Shown here: one piece after another, positions 55,322 through 64,000 of the stretch | Layout: each line of letters opens with the position of its first letter | How positions within the stretch are numbered: position 1 is the stretch's first letter | Assembly (NCBI GenBank): GCA_020746995.1 | Contig: JAGPXD010000001.1 | Location: 3,162,001 to 3,226,000, forward strand | DNA length: 64,000 nucleotides | Direction: 5' to 3' | From: Plectosphaerella cucumerina | Taxonomy: Eukaryota > Ascomycota > Sordariomycetes > Glomerellales > Plectosphaerellaceae | Program-made: the position numbers and the translations under genes | The notes under the pieces: model-generated | What the model was told of the DNA's origin: nothing | The model's input: the letters and a program-made list of their open reading frames with translations, nothing else | The model's database searches: none

Positions 55322-58300
55322 GTTGCTGGTGGTTCCAAAAGAAAGATGCGGGTGAAATGTGGTTGCCGGTGATGGCGACGAGGCTGATGAACGACTGGGG
55401 TGGTTATTGGGTCCGGAAGAGTCGGCCTATTGGAAAGATGTGTGATGGAGAGGAAGATGTTGGAGAGGAACTCGAGTAGATGGTCGAGTATACAAAGGAA
55501 CGAGGCGAGGAGGTGCCGTGCGGTGGGTTGGGAAAGGAAAGTGTTCTGGGCGCAGGCTGCAGAATCCGGGGAAGGAACGATGGCCCGTCGCAGGCGACAA
55601 TTGATGCGGGTGGGCGGTGGCGGCCTGGGGCGCAAGAGGCGTCAAGACCTGATCAAAGGAAGGAACTGGATGGAGGGGCCCGGCGCCACGGTCAGGCGAC
55701 GATGGAGAGAAGGCGGATGGAAAGAAGTAGGCGGGGAGTAATGAATTTGTGAAGCTGCCCGCATGCAGCTGGCCGGATTCGCAATGGTGGTTTGGCTGGG
55801 GGTTCCTTCTCGCGGCTGGCCGAGGGACGACAGTCTAGGGTCGGCAGGCGAAGACGGACTTGGAACGAAAGGCCTGGGGAATCGCGACAGTATCGCGATG
55901 GGTGCTGCTGGCTGGCGACAATGTTGATGGATGGTGTGGATGGTTGGTGGTGGGAGAAGGGGCGCAGGAGCGAGGGGGAAGACCAGACACGAGGCGGCGG
56001 CGGGAGTCCGGCTGGTGCGGTGCGGTGCGGTGCGCAGGCTGCGGTGGCCGTGTGGTTGGGGCCGGGCGGTGCCTTTTCTCGGTGGCTGCGGCAGCAGATG
56101 CCGAGATCGCTTCGACGGGGGAGCAGGGGTCCAACAGGCAGGAGGCAGCAGGGCTGGAGACGGGAATGGATTGATTCGACTCGGATGCTTCTCGCAGCTC
56201 AATTGATGGTATTTTTCGATGGAAGGTAAGAGAAATTGAAAAAGGAGGCAGGATTGTGTAACCGGCGGAGGAGGTTGGCGATCGGAAAACCGAGGCAGCA
56301 GCAGCAGAGCAGCAGGGACAATGGCTGTAAGTAAGCACTTCGAGTTGTACTTGTAGCACGGGCACGTCGACGATCACCAACCCGAAAAGCCTGCCGTGTC
56401 TTGGAGTTGCATCAGGAGGGGGCCCTCGAGCTTATCTATTGCCTCGTCGAGCATGAGCAACTTGCTCACCCCGTTGATGGCTGGTGGCTCGTGTGCGATT
56501 ACATACGACGCCCTCCCGTCTCTCCCTTTCTCCGCGTCCGCCCAACGCGCGGCGGCGTGAGCCGAGAGACCTGCCACTGCAGGGACCGCCGCTAGGCTGA
56601 ACGAGGCGGGCAAGGCGGGCATCTTGCTGCACCCCGCCCCGACAGCCTCCACTGGCAGAGGCACCCAAGCACCCCCGAGTCGTCCCTCGGTCTGTGCCTA
56701 CCCCTCGCACGGCCAAAAGTCGCCCGCCAGAGAGGACCGACGGGCTGGTCGTGCCGTCGCAGTCCCGAACGAAGGGCACGCGTGACGGCGCCGATACCAC
56801 ATCGAGGGTATACCCCCGGTCCCGTTGAAAATAAGAATGTTGGGGAGGGCAGTTGGGTTGCAGCCCAAAGGGGGTGATGCAGCTGATGATGGTGGTGATT
56901 GTGGGCGCGGGGTTTCAGGATTGCTTCATCGAGTTGGCCGGGGGCTTCAGAACCCCCCATCGTCAGCCCAGGCCAACTCCCCGCAGGGACGCTGCAAGGG
57001 CAAAGTGTCGCCTTCCTGCGGTGGGGATCAAGGGGGGATTTGATGGCCCGTGGGGGAGGAGGGAGACGACGATCACGAATAACCGATGCCTCGGCAGCCT
57101 CACGCACGAACCTGAAAAGGCGCCTGGCAGCGGCAGCCGGTGCTTCCAGCCCCTGAGGCGACGGGGGCACGCCGCCAACGGAAACTTCCACTTGCTGACA
57201 GCGAGCGACCGGCCGTGAGAAGAGCAGCCGAGCGTGCGCGTCCGGCGACGGGAGCGTAACGACGGGCTGTTCGGTCTGGCGTTTCGTTTCACGCGGTCTA
57301 GTTTGCGGTGCGCAGGTTTCCAGAAGTGCCATTCTTCCATCTACGTGCAACAGGCGCAGAGGCCGCGATGAGGTTTGCTGTGCTGTAGGCGTGCCTCGAC
57401 CATCGCAAGCTCACATGGATGCGTGAATGCTTGCGAAGATTTGGTCCACTACGACAGTAGACGAGGACTGGACGCTTCTTTTGTGCAACTGCCGTGCCCA
57501 CATACGACGGGGCCAGGCACGAGACTTTGGATGACGGTGAGGCCGAAGGCGACGACGGCGTCTGATATCCAGGACGTGAGGTGATGTGACGGGATGGGAT
57601 GGGACGCGACGATGACACTGGAGCCCTGACACTGCTGTGGTGGAGGGGCTGGAACTCATTGGTCAATGGCACTGCCAGCTGGTGGTCTCCTCTCCTCCTC
57701 CTCCGCCTTGCTGCATCATCGCACGTCAAGGTGCCCTCTCCTCGGTGAGAGCGTCGGCGGGATCCAGTTTGTACTGGAGAAGCCGACCCGCCAGATGACG
57801 TCGGACCGAGAGGCAGAGCGGGAGATGTGCAGGGTTGATATTGCGATGTTTTTCACGCTGCAGTAGGTACAAACAAAAAATCATGTCCTGCGCTGCCCGT
57901 CTCCAGGGTCTGCAGCCGGGCTGCATGTGCATGGTACGATGGGGTCCAAGTTGCGGTGACGGCGGCAGCGTGCTGATAGTATCCCGGCTTCCTGCTGAAT
58001 GGGACCGAGGGTTGTCCGTGGGAGAACTTGAAGAGGACGGGAAATGGTGCCATATCCCGCGACAACAGACGGGCAGGCGAGTCAAACAGACAACATGAAC
58101 CGGCCGGGCCTTGACCGCCACGTCGGCCGGGACGGGGGCCGGGTCCCCATCATCACCAGTCGAAGCCATTTGTGAGGCCACATGCCATGCGCCGCCGGAC
58201 GCCCACGTGAAAGAGACGGATGCATCATGTCTGGACTTGTTCTGTGCTGGCTCTGTCTGGTTCGGTCCTTGGGTGTCCCTCCCGCGGAAAGGCGCAGCTG

Positions 58301-59036
58301 ATGGAGGCGAGACGGCGCGGGTGCCTCCGAACTGGCCCCGGGTTCACTGAGGTGCCAGTGGACGCGCCGGTCCGGTTCGCTTTTGTCCAATCTGTGACGG
58401 GCAATTGACAAGATCCAGTCTCTGAGTCATTTGTATTGGACGGAGGAGGGACCCCTTTCGACGGGAGCTTCAGTGCGTCCAGTGGTGTGTGTGTCGACCT
58501 TTTTTTTTCGACCGTCAAGCCACCGGCCTCCACTTTTTGGAGGATTCGAACTTCAAGATATTTCTGGCCCACCAAAGCAGTCCCCGTCGAGTCACTGACG
58601 CAAAGGTCACCATTGTCAACCTCAGCCCAACTTGTCAATACCACCAACGACGCCTCACTTTCCTCCTCTTCCCTCTCCCGCCACTTCAATACAACAACTG
58701 CATCTTCCATCCCCCTCGCCTGGCTTGACGGGTGCGCCCTTACCTCGACATCTATTGGGTACGTGACTTTTTGCCCCTCCCCGCCACCCCTCCGCTATCG
58801 CATGCACCCGCCGGGGCCGGTGGTCACCGAAAGCTCGACCCCGCCGACAGCTTCAAAGCTCATGAGGACTTGAAGCTCGTGAGAGCTCTTGAAAACCGCC
58901 ACGGCCGCTGTGCAGAATTGCGACTTGAATTCACTCGTCTTCCTGTGTCTTGTCTGCTCCTCCCGCTGACCTTGTGCTTTTGGCGCCCAGAACCAATTCC
59001 TCTTAAAACACCAACCCCACCTCACACATCTTCACC
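55322..59036. other. 3.7 kb divergent upstream region, no supported gene
   Basis: It lies between the leftward CxxC protein and the rightward DAHP synthase. It is GC-rich with several open frames on both strands (for example about 56.6-57.35 kb minus), but none has a recognisable domain, an ATG with supporting context or convincing splice sites. Gcn4-type sites at 58423 and 58589 belong to the DAHP synthase promoter. A Ser/Pro-coding look of some frames is what GC-rich DNA gives by chance. Confidence 0.45.
58423..58429. promoter_or_regulatory. CPC1/Gcn4-type site upstream of DAHP synthase
   Basis: A perfect TGAGTCA, the palindromic element bound by Gcn4/CPC1 in cross-pathway control of amino acid genes, lies about 610 bp before the DAHP synthase ATG. 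A half-matching TGACTC (minus strand) lies at 58589-58594. Function is inferred from the pathway. Confidence 0.5.
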
Positions 59037-60508
59037 ATGCCCGGTGCCAACCTCGAGCCCGTCGTCGTCGACGATGTCCGCCGTGAGTCCCCCCGTCCAA
59101 CCTCACCTCCTGGCTTCTTTGCCCTCCATGATCTCTCCGTCCGGCCTCTCGTCCTGCTCCCGCTCTGTCCACTTGCCACCAACGTCATACACACCTCGAG
59201 CATCTCATCCGTCTCCCGCCGTCCTGCCGCTTCACATGTGCTACACCCGCGCCATATCTACCCGTTCCAACCGCCCTCATCACCCTCCCTCTCCATCATG
59301 ACCCCCCTCCTGTACATACCTCTCCCATGGCGACATGCTGATTCCCGCGCCCGCAGTCCTCGGCCAGGACCCCCTGATCCCCCCCGCGCTCCTCATCTCC
59401 GAGATCCCCATGACAAAGTCGGCGCTTGAGACGGTCGTCAAGGGCAGAGAGGAGGCCGCCAACATCATCATGGGCCGTGATGACCGCCTGCTCGTCATCG
59501 TCGGCCCCTGCTCCATCCACGACCCCGCCACCGCCATCGAGTACTGCGAGCGCCTCAAGGCCCTCGCCCAGCGTCTCTCCGGCGACATCTGCGTCGTCAT
59601 GCGCGCCTACCTCGAGAAGCCCCGGACCACCGTCGGCTGGAAGGGTCTCATCAACGACCCGGACATCGACTCGACCTTCCAGATCAACAAGGGCCTCCGC
59701 GTCTCCCGCCAGCTCTTCCATGACCTCACCGCCGCCGGCATGCCCATCGCCTCGGAGATGCTCGACACAATCTCCCCCCAGTTCCTCGCCGACTTCATCT
59801 CCGTCGGCGCCATCGGCGCCCGCACCACCGAGTCCCAGCTGCACCGCGAGCTGGCCTCGGGCCTGTCCTTCCCCGTCGGCTTCAAGAACGGCACCGACGG
59901 CAGCCTCGGCGTCGCCATCGACGCCATCGGCGCCGCCGCCGCCAAGCACCACTTCATGGGTGTCACCAAGCAGGGCCTCGCCGCCATCACCCGCACAAAG
60001 GGCAACGAGCACGGCTTCGTCATCCTGAGGGGAGGCTCCAAGGGCACAAACTACGACAAGAAGAGCATCCAGGAGGCCAAGGAGACCCTGACCAAGAAGG
60101 GCCAGAAGCAGGCCATCATGGTCGACTGCTCTCACGGTAGGTCCCATGGCTCACACAGTCCGCCTAGAATGTACCCCCGCTGACAACCCAGGCAACTCCA
60201 ACAAGGATCACCGCAACCAGCCCAAGGTCGCCGGCGTCGTCGCCGAGCAGCTCAGGGAGGGCGAGAAGTCCATCGTCGGTGTCATGATCGAGTCCAACAT
60301 CAACGAGGGCAACCAGAAGGTCCCCGCCGAGGGTCCCTCCGCTCTCAAGAAGGGCGTCAGCATCACCGACGCCTGCATCCACTGGGACTCGACCGTCACC
60401 GTCCTCGAGGACCTGGCCGCAGCCATCCGCGCCCGCCGCGAGGTCAACAGCGGCTCGGCCAACGGCAACGGCGACTCCCACAAGGTCACGCAGATCGAGG
60501 AGGAGTAA
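59037..60508 (+). CDS. aro4: DAHP synthase (3-deoxy-7-phosphoheptulonate synthase), ARO4-type
   Basis: Exons 59037-59082, 59357-60136 and 60192-60508 encode 380 aa, the usual class I length. The enzyme condenses phosphoenolpyruvate and erythrose 4-phosphate in the first step of the shikimate pathway. Visible motifs are VIVGPCSIHD (about 64-73, with the metal-binding Cys67), MRAYLEKPRTTVGWKG, DTISPQFLAD, GARTTESQLHRELASG, FKNGTDG, VDCSHGNSNKDH and GVMIESNINEGNQ. Choices that differ between the yeast isozymes (RLLGQDPL, HHFMGVTK, TKGNEHGFVILRGG, CIHWDS) are closer to Tyr-inhibited ARO4 than to Phe-inhibited ARO3. The first intron is unusually long for this window (274 nt). A Gln/Glu-rich C-tail ends IEEE. 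Expected in the cytosol. CPC1-type sites lie upstream. Confidence 0.97.
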
Positions 60509-60832
60509 AGCAGGGCATGCGGCGTTGTTTTATGAGGGATGTGAAAAAAGGAGGGACGGGTTTTCGGGAAAACTAACCCGGTGCATCTATGGATATCCAG
60601 GGTCGACCGAGAGGGAAAAGTTCGTCAGACACATGAGGCACGTATTGGGAACGGTGTTCCGGATAATGACATGCATTGTCTCCTTTCGGGAGACGCACAC
60701 ACACACGAGATGTTCCGGCTTGATGAAGTAGGTGGCATGTGATGTCCGGTCCGTAAAGCAAAATCGTGGCATCTAGTTGTGACAGCGTCCGACGCCAAAC
60801 TCCCAAAACCCAAGCGCGACACTGCATTCCGT
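60509..60832. other. intergenic: convergent 3' flanks
   Basis: 324 bp between the ends of the DAHP synthase and the small membrane protein gene. No gene is seen. Confidence 0.5.
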
Positions 60833-61398
60833 TTAGTTACGCCCCCGCCCCAGGAAGCTGTATCCCAGCCCTCCTTGCCGGGTCTCCATGACCTTCTTGA
60901 ACGCCGCCCAGCACAAGAGCCCTGACGTGCCGAGGATGAAGCCCCACACGATGATCTTGTCCTTGTTGCTGTCGCGCTGGAAGCACGTCGTCACCACGTC
61001 CTCCTCCGTGGCGTCCTTGCAGATATCAAGACCCTGCGATAGGCAGAAGGCCTTTGTACATTGGGAGCAGGCCGCGCTGGCGGCGCGCTTCGTGGGCTGC
61101 GACGTCGATCGCTTGTCGCGGGTGAGCCCGAGTATCGGTACAGAGTCGAGTGCCGCGAAGAGGGACTGGTCCGCGGACCTTCGGAGGGAGGTGTGTTCGT
61201 CTCTGGTGCTGGCGGCGTCGTCGAGCGCAACGATGGTGCTGTTCTTAAAGCAGGTGCATTTGCAGAAGGACGGCGCGGCTGGGAGCTTTTAGCTGAGGCA
61301 TCCAGGAGGGTCGAGACAAAAAGTTTCTTACAGTTGGCAGACACCAGCGCCACCAGGGCACATAGCAACAGGAGAAGAAAAGATAACCTCTGCATCAT
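60833..61398 (-). CDS. small Cys-rich single-pass membrane protein, conserved fungal type
   Basis: Exons 61398-61332 and 61278-60833 (53-nt intron, GTAAGA...CCCAG with GCTAA branch, phase 1) encode 170 aa. A clear signal peptide (LSFLLLLLCALVALVSA) is followed by a Cys-rich segment FCKCTCFKNSTIVAL with one sequon. A polar Ser/Arg-rich stretch comes next, then a second Cys group (ACSQCTKAFCLSQGLDICKD) and TTCFQRDSNKDK. One membrane helix (IIVWGFILGTSGLLCWAAF) leads to a short basic cytosolic tail. This gives a type I membrane protein with a disulfide-rich lumenal or extracellular domain. The second CAG was chosen as acceptor because the first AG breaks frame. I recognise the pattern as widespread in fungi but know no function. 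It is divergent from the mL50 gene. Confidence 0.82.
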
Positions 61399-61687
61399 CG
61401 TCGTCGTCGCATCTGCAGCTTGGTCGAGATGTCCATAGTAGAGGCCAAGCACCCCGGTCGCTGAACATCGACAAGTGTCGATCGCGCCACGGTGGGTCAC
61501 CTGCAACTGTGGCTATACGCCTGTGGCTGACACTCGGCACGGCCACTCGGCACGGGCCACCATTGGACGACGCCCTGGCCCGACGCCAAAAAAGTTCAAC
61601 TGGACGGGAGCTTCTGGACAACCGACGCTCTCCTGAGAGCACGATCACACGATACATCACCACTTCACCCTCCCCCAATCCCTCACG

Positions 61688-62986
61688 ATGCGCCGAGTCC
61701 CACGCCTGCGGCAGCCGCTGCTGCTGCTCCCCTCGACGCCGTCATCCGCAGCGATCCCCTCCCAGTGCCTCCGCGCCGCCATCTCAACATCGGCGCCCCG
61801 GTGCGACGAGGCCCCGAAACGCAACCGCATCCGCGAGGCCCTGTGGAAGGGACCCGCGCCCGGTCCTGCCGATCCCTACGCGCAGCCCGGCGAGCGCACC
61901 TACAGCGAGGAGCAGCGCGAGCTCGAGGCGTACGAGGCGGAGCTTGCGGAGCTCCGGGCCCAGGAGTTCGACTACGGCACGAACGCGGAGCCTAAGCCCG
62001 GCAGGCCCTTCTCGCGGCTCAAGACGAGGTACAAGCGCACCGTTGCGCCCAAGGAGAAGGAGGCGACGGGAGGATACACGCCCGCCACGAGCGGCGAGGG
62101 CCTCGAGGAGGTCGGCGGGCTTGAAGGATGGTGGGACCGTCCTGGCCATTGGGGCCCGGAGAGCGTGTACACTGGTTTCGCGCCCACCACCGGCAAGGTC
62201 ACCAACCCGGCCGTGCTCGAGGTGTCGGTCAAGCAGGCGGTCATTGAGGCCGTTTCCGTGCAGCAGAAGGGCAAGAACGACATGCTCGTGGAGGCCTGGG
62301 CCGAGGGCGACAGGGCGGCACTGGACCGCGCGCTGTCGGCTGTTGTTACCTTTGCCGCTGATGGTACTGTGGCGATTGAGCACGACAAGGCTCTCGTCGG
62401 TGGCCTGAGGCCTCGGCCTGGCAGCGAAAAGGCCATCACCAAGGCCAGGAGGGCAGCTATTGCCGCGGCGGCCGCGGGCGAGACACCGGCGGAGGATACC
62501 TCTGCTTTCCAGCTCACCCCCGACGAGGCCGCTGAGCTCCTCAAGGCCGGCGACAAGTCCTGGAAGAACATCTCCCTCGCGGACCCCAGCCTGAAGTTTG
62601 CCGTGAGTTTCCCTCTTCACATATCCCATCTCCAGACAAACCACTAACCCTGACTTCCGCAGGTCAACAAGCGCATCTTCCAGCTGACGGGCCACCTCGT
62701 CGCCGACCCCAAGCTCGCCCGCGTCGAGAACGCCGCGCAGCTCCTCAACATCGTCGTCCGTCCCCCGCCGGCCAAGAAGGTGTACGAGCAGCTGGTGCTC
62801 GACGGCGAGCTGGGCCTGCCCAACGTGCAGATCCACCAGCGGCGCCAGACGCCGATCGACCAGGAGAAGGCTGTCGGCCGGTGGAAGCTCATCGTCAAGG
62901 AGCTCGAGGCCCGAGGCCTGCCCGTCACGGGCCACAAGGACTACGAGCCGCACAGGGAGACCAAGTGGACAAAGGGTGGCGTGTAA
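61688..62986 (+). CDS. mitochondrial large ribosomal subunit protein mL50
   Basis: Exons 61688-62602 and 62663-62986 (60-nt intron, GTGAGT...CGCAG, phase 0) encode 412 aa. The first about 40 residues are Arg/Ser/Leu-rich with no acids, a mitochondrial presequence (MRRVPRLRQPLLLLPSTP). The middle has RNRIREALWKGPAPGPADPY and WDRPGHWGPESVYTGFAP. The C-terminal part has SLKFAVNKRIFQLTGH, ENAAQLLNIVVRPPPAKK and LPNVQIHQRRQTPIDQEKAVGRW in part, the pattern of the fungal L50 family. The protein acts in the mitochondrial ribosome. An Ala-rich insert (AAIAAAAAGETPAED) lies around 260-275. It is convergent with the CVNH gene. Confidence 0.9.
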
Positions 62987-63256
62987 GCGGAGAGAGTGTA
63001 CGAGGTCGGCGGCGGAGCCCGCCAGGGAAGAGAGGAGGTTGCACGGGAAGGCTGTGCATGTACACTGTGTATCATATGTGCCAAATTCAACAACTTTGTC
63101 AAGACGGAGCAGACGATGGGAGCACGAGATGGAACGTCGGAGTGTAAAGGTATCATGTTGGGCAGGTCATTTGTGCCTGGCTGATGTAGGGGGTCATCTC
63201 TCATACGAAGACTGCGTCTCCATCGGCTTCTTCTTCATATCAACTCGAGTGAGGGC

Positions 63257-63740
63257 TTACTCCTCCTCCTCGGGCTCCTCCTCTTGCTGCTCCTCCTCCT
63301 GGTTGTGGCCATCTGGAACCAAAAGTCAGCACGACGTCCACTCTCCAAGGGAAAGGGAAGACTCACCAAAAGTGAATTCGCCGTTGTTGTTGTTGATGCG
63401 CTCGGCAAGGTTAATATCACCGCCAACGAGCTCGCCCTCGACGTTCCACAGGTTAGCGCGCAAGATGGGGACCGAGTCGTCGCCCTCGAGCTCGAAGGAG
63501 ATCTCCTCAGCAGAGTTAGCGAAGCCTGTCGAATTTATCCAGTCAGCTTTCGTCATCTCCAAGTTTTGAGACCATGAACGTACCGCCGCCACCCCACTCG
63601 AAGGCACCGTTGTTGTTGCCAATGCAGTCGTTAAGGTCAAACTCGGCTTCAACCCACTCGCCGTCCATGTTGGCGAGCTCGGCCTTGAGGATGTGGCCGT
63701 CCTCGATGGTGATGTTTTGGGCGCTGTGGTGGAAAGGCAT
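63257..63740 (-). CDS. cyanovirin-N homologue (CVNH) lectin with acidic tail
   Basis: Exons 63740-63584, 63525-63367 and 63312-63257 encode 123 aa. The protein is two tandem CVNH repeats. The first is FHHSAQNITIEDGHILKAEL... ending DCIGNNNGAFEWGG. The second is GFANSAEEISFELEGD... ending ERINNNNGEFTF. Each repeat has the LxAxLxNxxGExVxxxxxLxxxxxNNNGxF pattern. Both introns are phase 1 and fall at the equivalent place after the NNNGxF box. The third exon adds a tail almost wholly Glu/Gln (EEEQQEEEPEEEE). Fungal CVNH proteins are small carbohydrate-binding lectins, often mannose-directed, and mostly lack signal peptides. None is seen here, so it is probably cytosolic. The ligand is unknown. Confidence 0.93.
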
Positions 63741-64000
63741 GTTGGTGATGTTGTGTGTGGAGGTTGGTGGTTGTACAAGACCAAAAAGATTGCTTCAGAC
63801 GAGGCCACGGCGGAATTTATACTCGCATCAAACTACAGACAGGTCCCAGGAAATCACGGAGGCCTCTCTGCCCAGCCTTTACTACATTCCATCACCTTCC
63901 CGACGGGACGGAAAGTCAGGCAGGAGCCCGCACTTTCCCCTCCAGCGCACGTCAGAAAGCCCATTACACGCGGCCGGCCGGGTACGTCGTCTTGGCGGCG

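Noticed and set aside
56592..57350. 252-aa open frame on the minus strand in the 3.7 kb intergenic region
   Set aside because: No domain, no plausible introns, and overlapping frames of similar length in other phases. I could not separate it from chance.
59296..60147. 283-aa open frame antisense to DAHP synthase
   Set aside because: Gly/Val/Asp-rich shadow of a highly biased coding exon, with no family likeness.
61784..62953. 389-aa open frame antisense to mL50
   Set aside because: It mirrors a GC-rich coding gene with strong third-position bias, which opens the opposite frame. It has no domain and conflicts with a well-supported sense gene.

Overview
The window is nuclear DNA of a filamentous ascomycete (Pezizomycotina, most likely a Sordariomycete). 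Genes carry many short introns of about 48-110 nt with GTRNGT donors, CTRAY branch points and YAG acceptors. Coding DNA is GC-rich at third positions, and the families include Zn2Cys6 regulators, ascomycete laccase with a DSG-type tail, DUF3433 and cyanovirin-N homologues. There are no RIP-degraded transposons, rRNA or recognisable tRNA genes, or CRISPR arrays, so this looks like ordinary gene-rich euchromatin. Twenty-four genes are supported, plus one weak small ORF. Splice sites were assigned by hand, and every multi-exon model except the broken DUF3433 gene closes in frame.

Region 1 (1-30.6 kb) is mostly metabolic and transport genes. It opens with a large leucine-rich-repeat protein (-). 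A divergent pair follows: a thiamine-diphosphate 2-oxo-acid lyase/decarboxylase (-) and an aromatic-type aldehyde dehydrogenase (+). Their shared promoter contains a duplicated 16-mer. Next come an OPT oligopeptide transporter, an MFS transporter, a catalase, a 3.8 kb gene-free stretch, a maltose-permease-like sugar transporter, a dienelactone hydrolase, a secreted SGNH/CE3-type esterase, a Zn2Cys6 regulator and an aldose 1-epimerase. Decarboxylase plus aldehyde dehydrogenase, dienelactone hydrolase, catalase and several carriers would suit use of plant-derived aromatic acids and sugars. That joint role is inference from gene content only.

Region 2 (31-45.2 kb) holds a GNAT acetyltransferase, then a head-to-head pair of copper phenol oxidases: laccase (-) and tyrosinase (+). 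They share a 1.9 kb intergenic region enriched in GTCTC/GAGAC words. A DUF3433 multi-pass membrane protein follows; its reading frame is broken twice within about 400 bp.

Region 3 (47-64 kb) is mainly housekeeping: a SmgGDS-like armadillo protein, ribosomal protein eL13, a COX14-type cytochrome oxidase assembly protein, a conserved fungal protein with a C-terminal CxxC box, an ARO4-type DAHP synthase with Gcn4/CPC1-type sites upstream, a small Cys-rich membrane protein, mitochondrial ribosomal protein mL50, and a cyanovirin-N homologue with an acidic tail.
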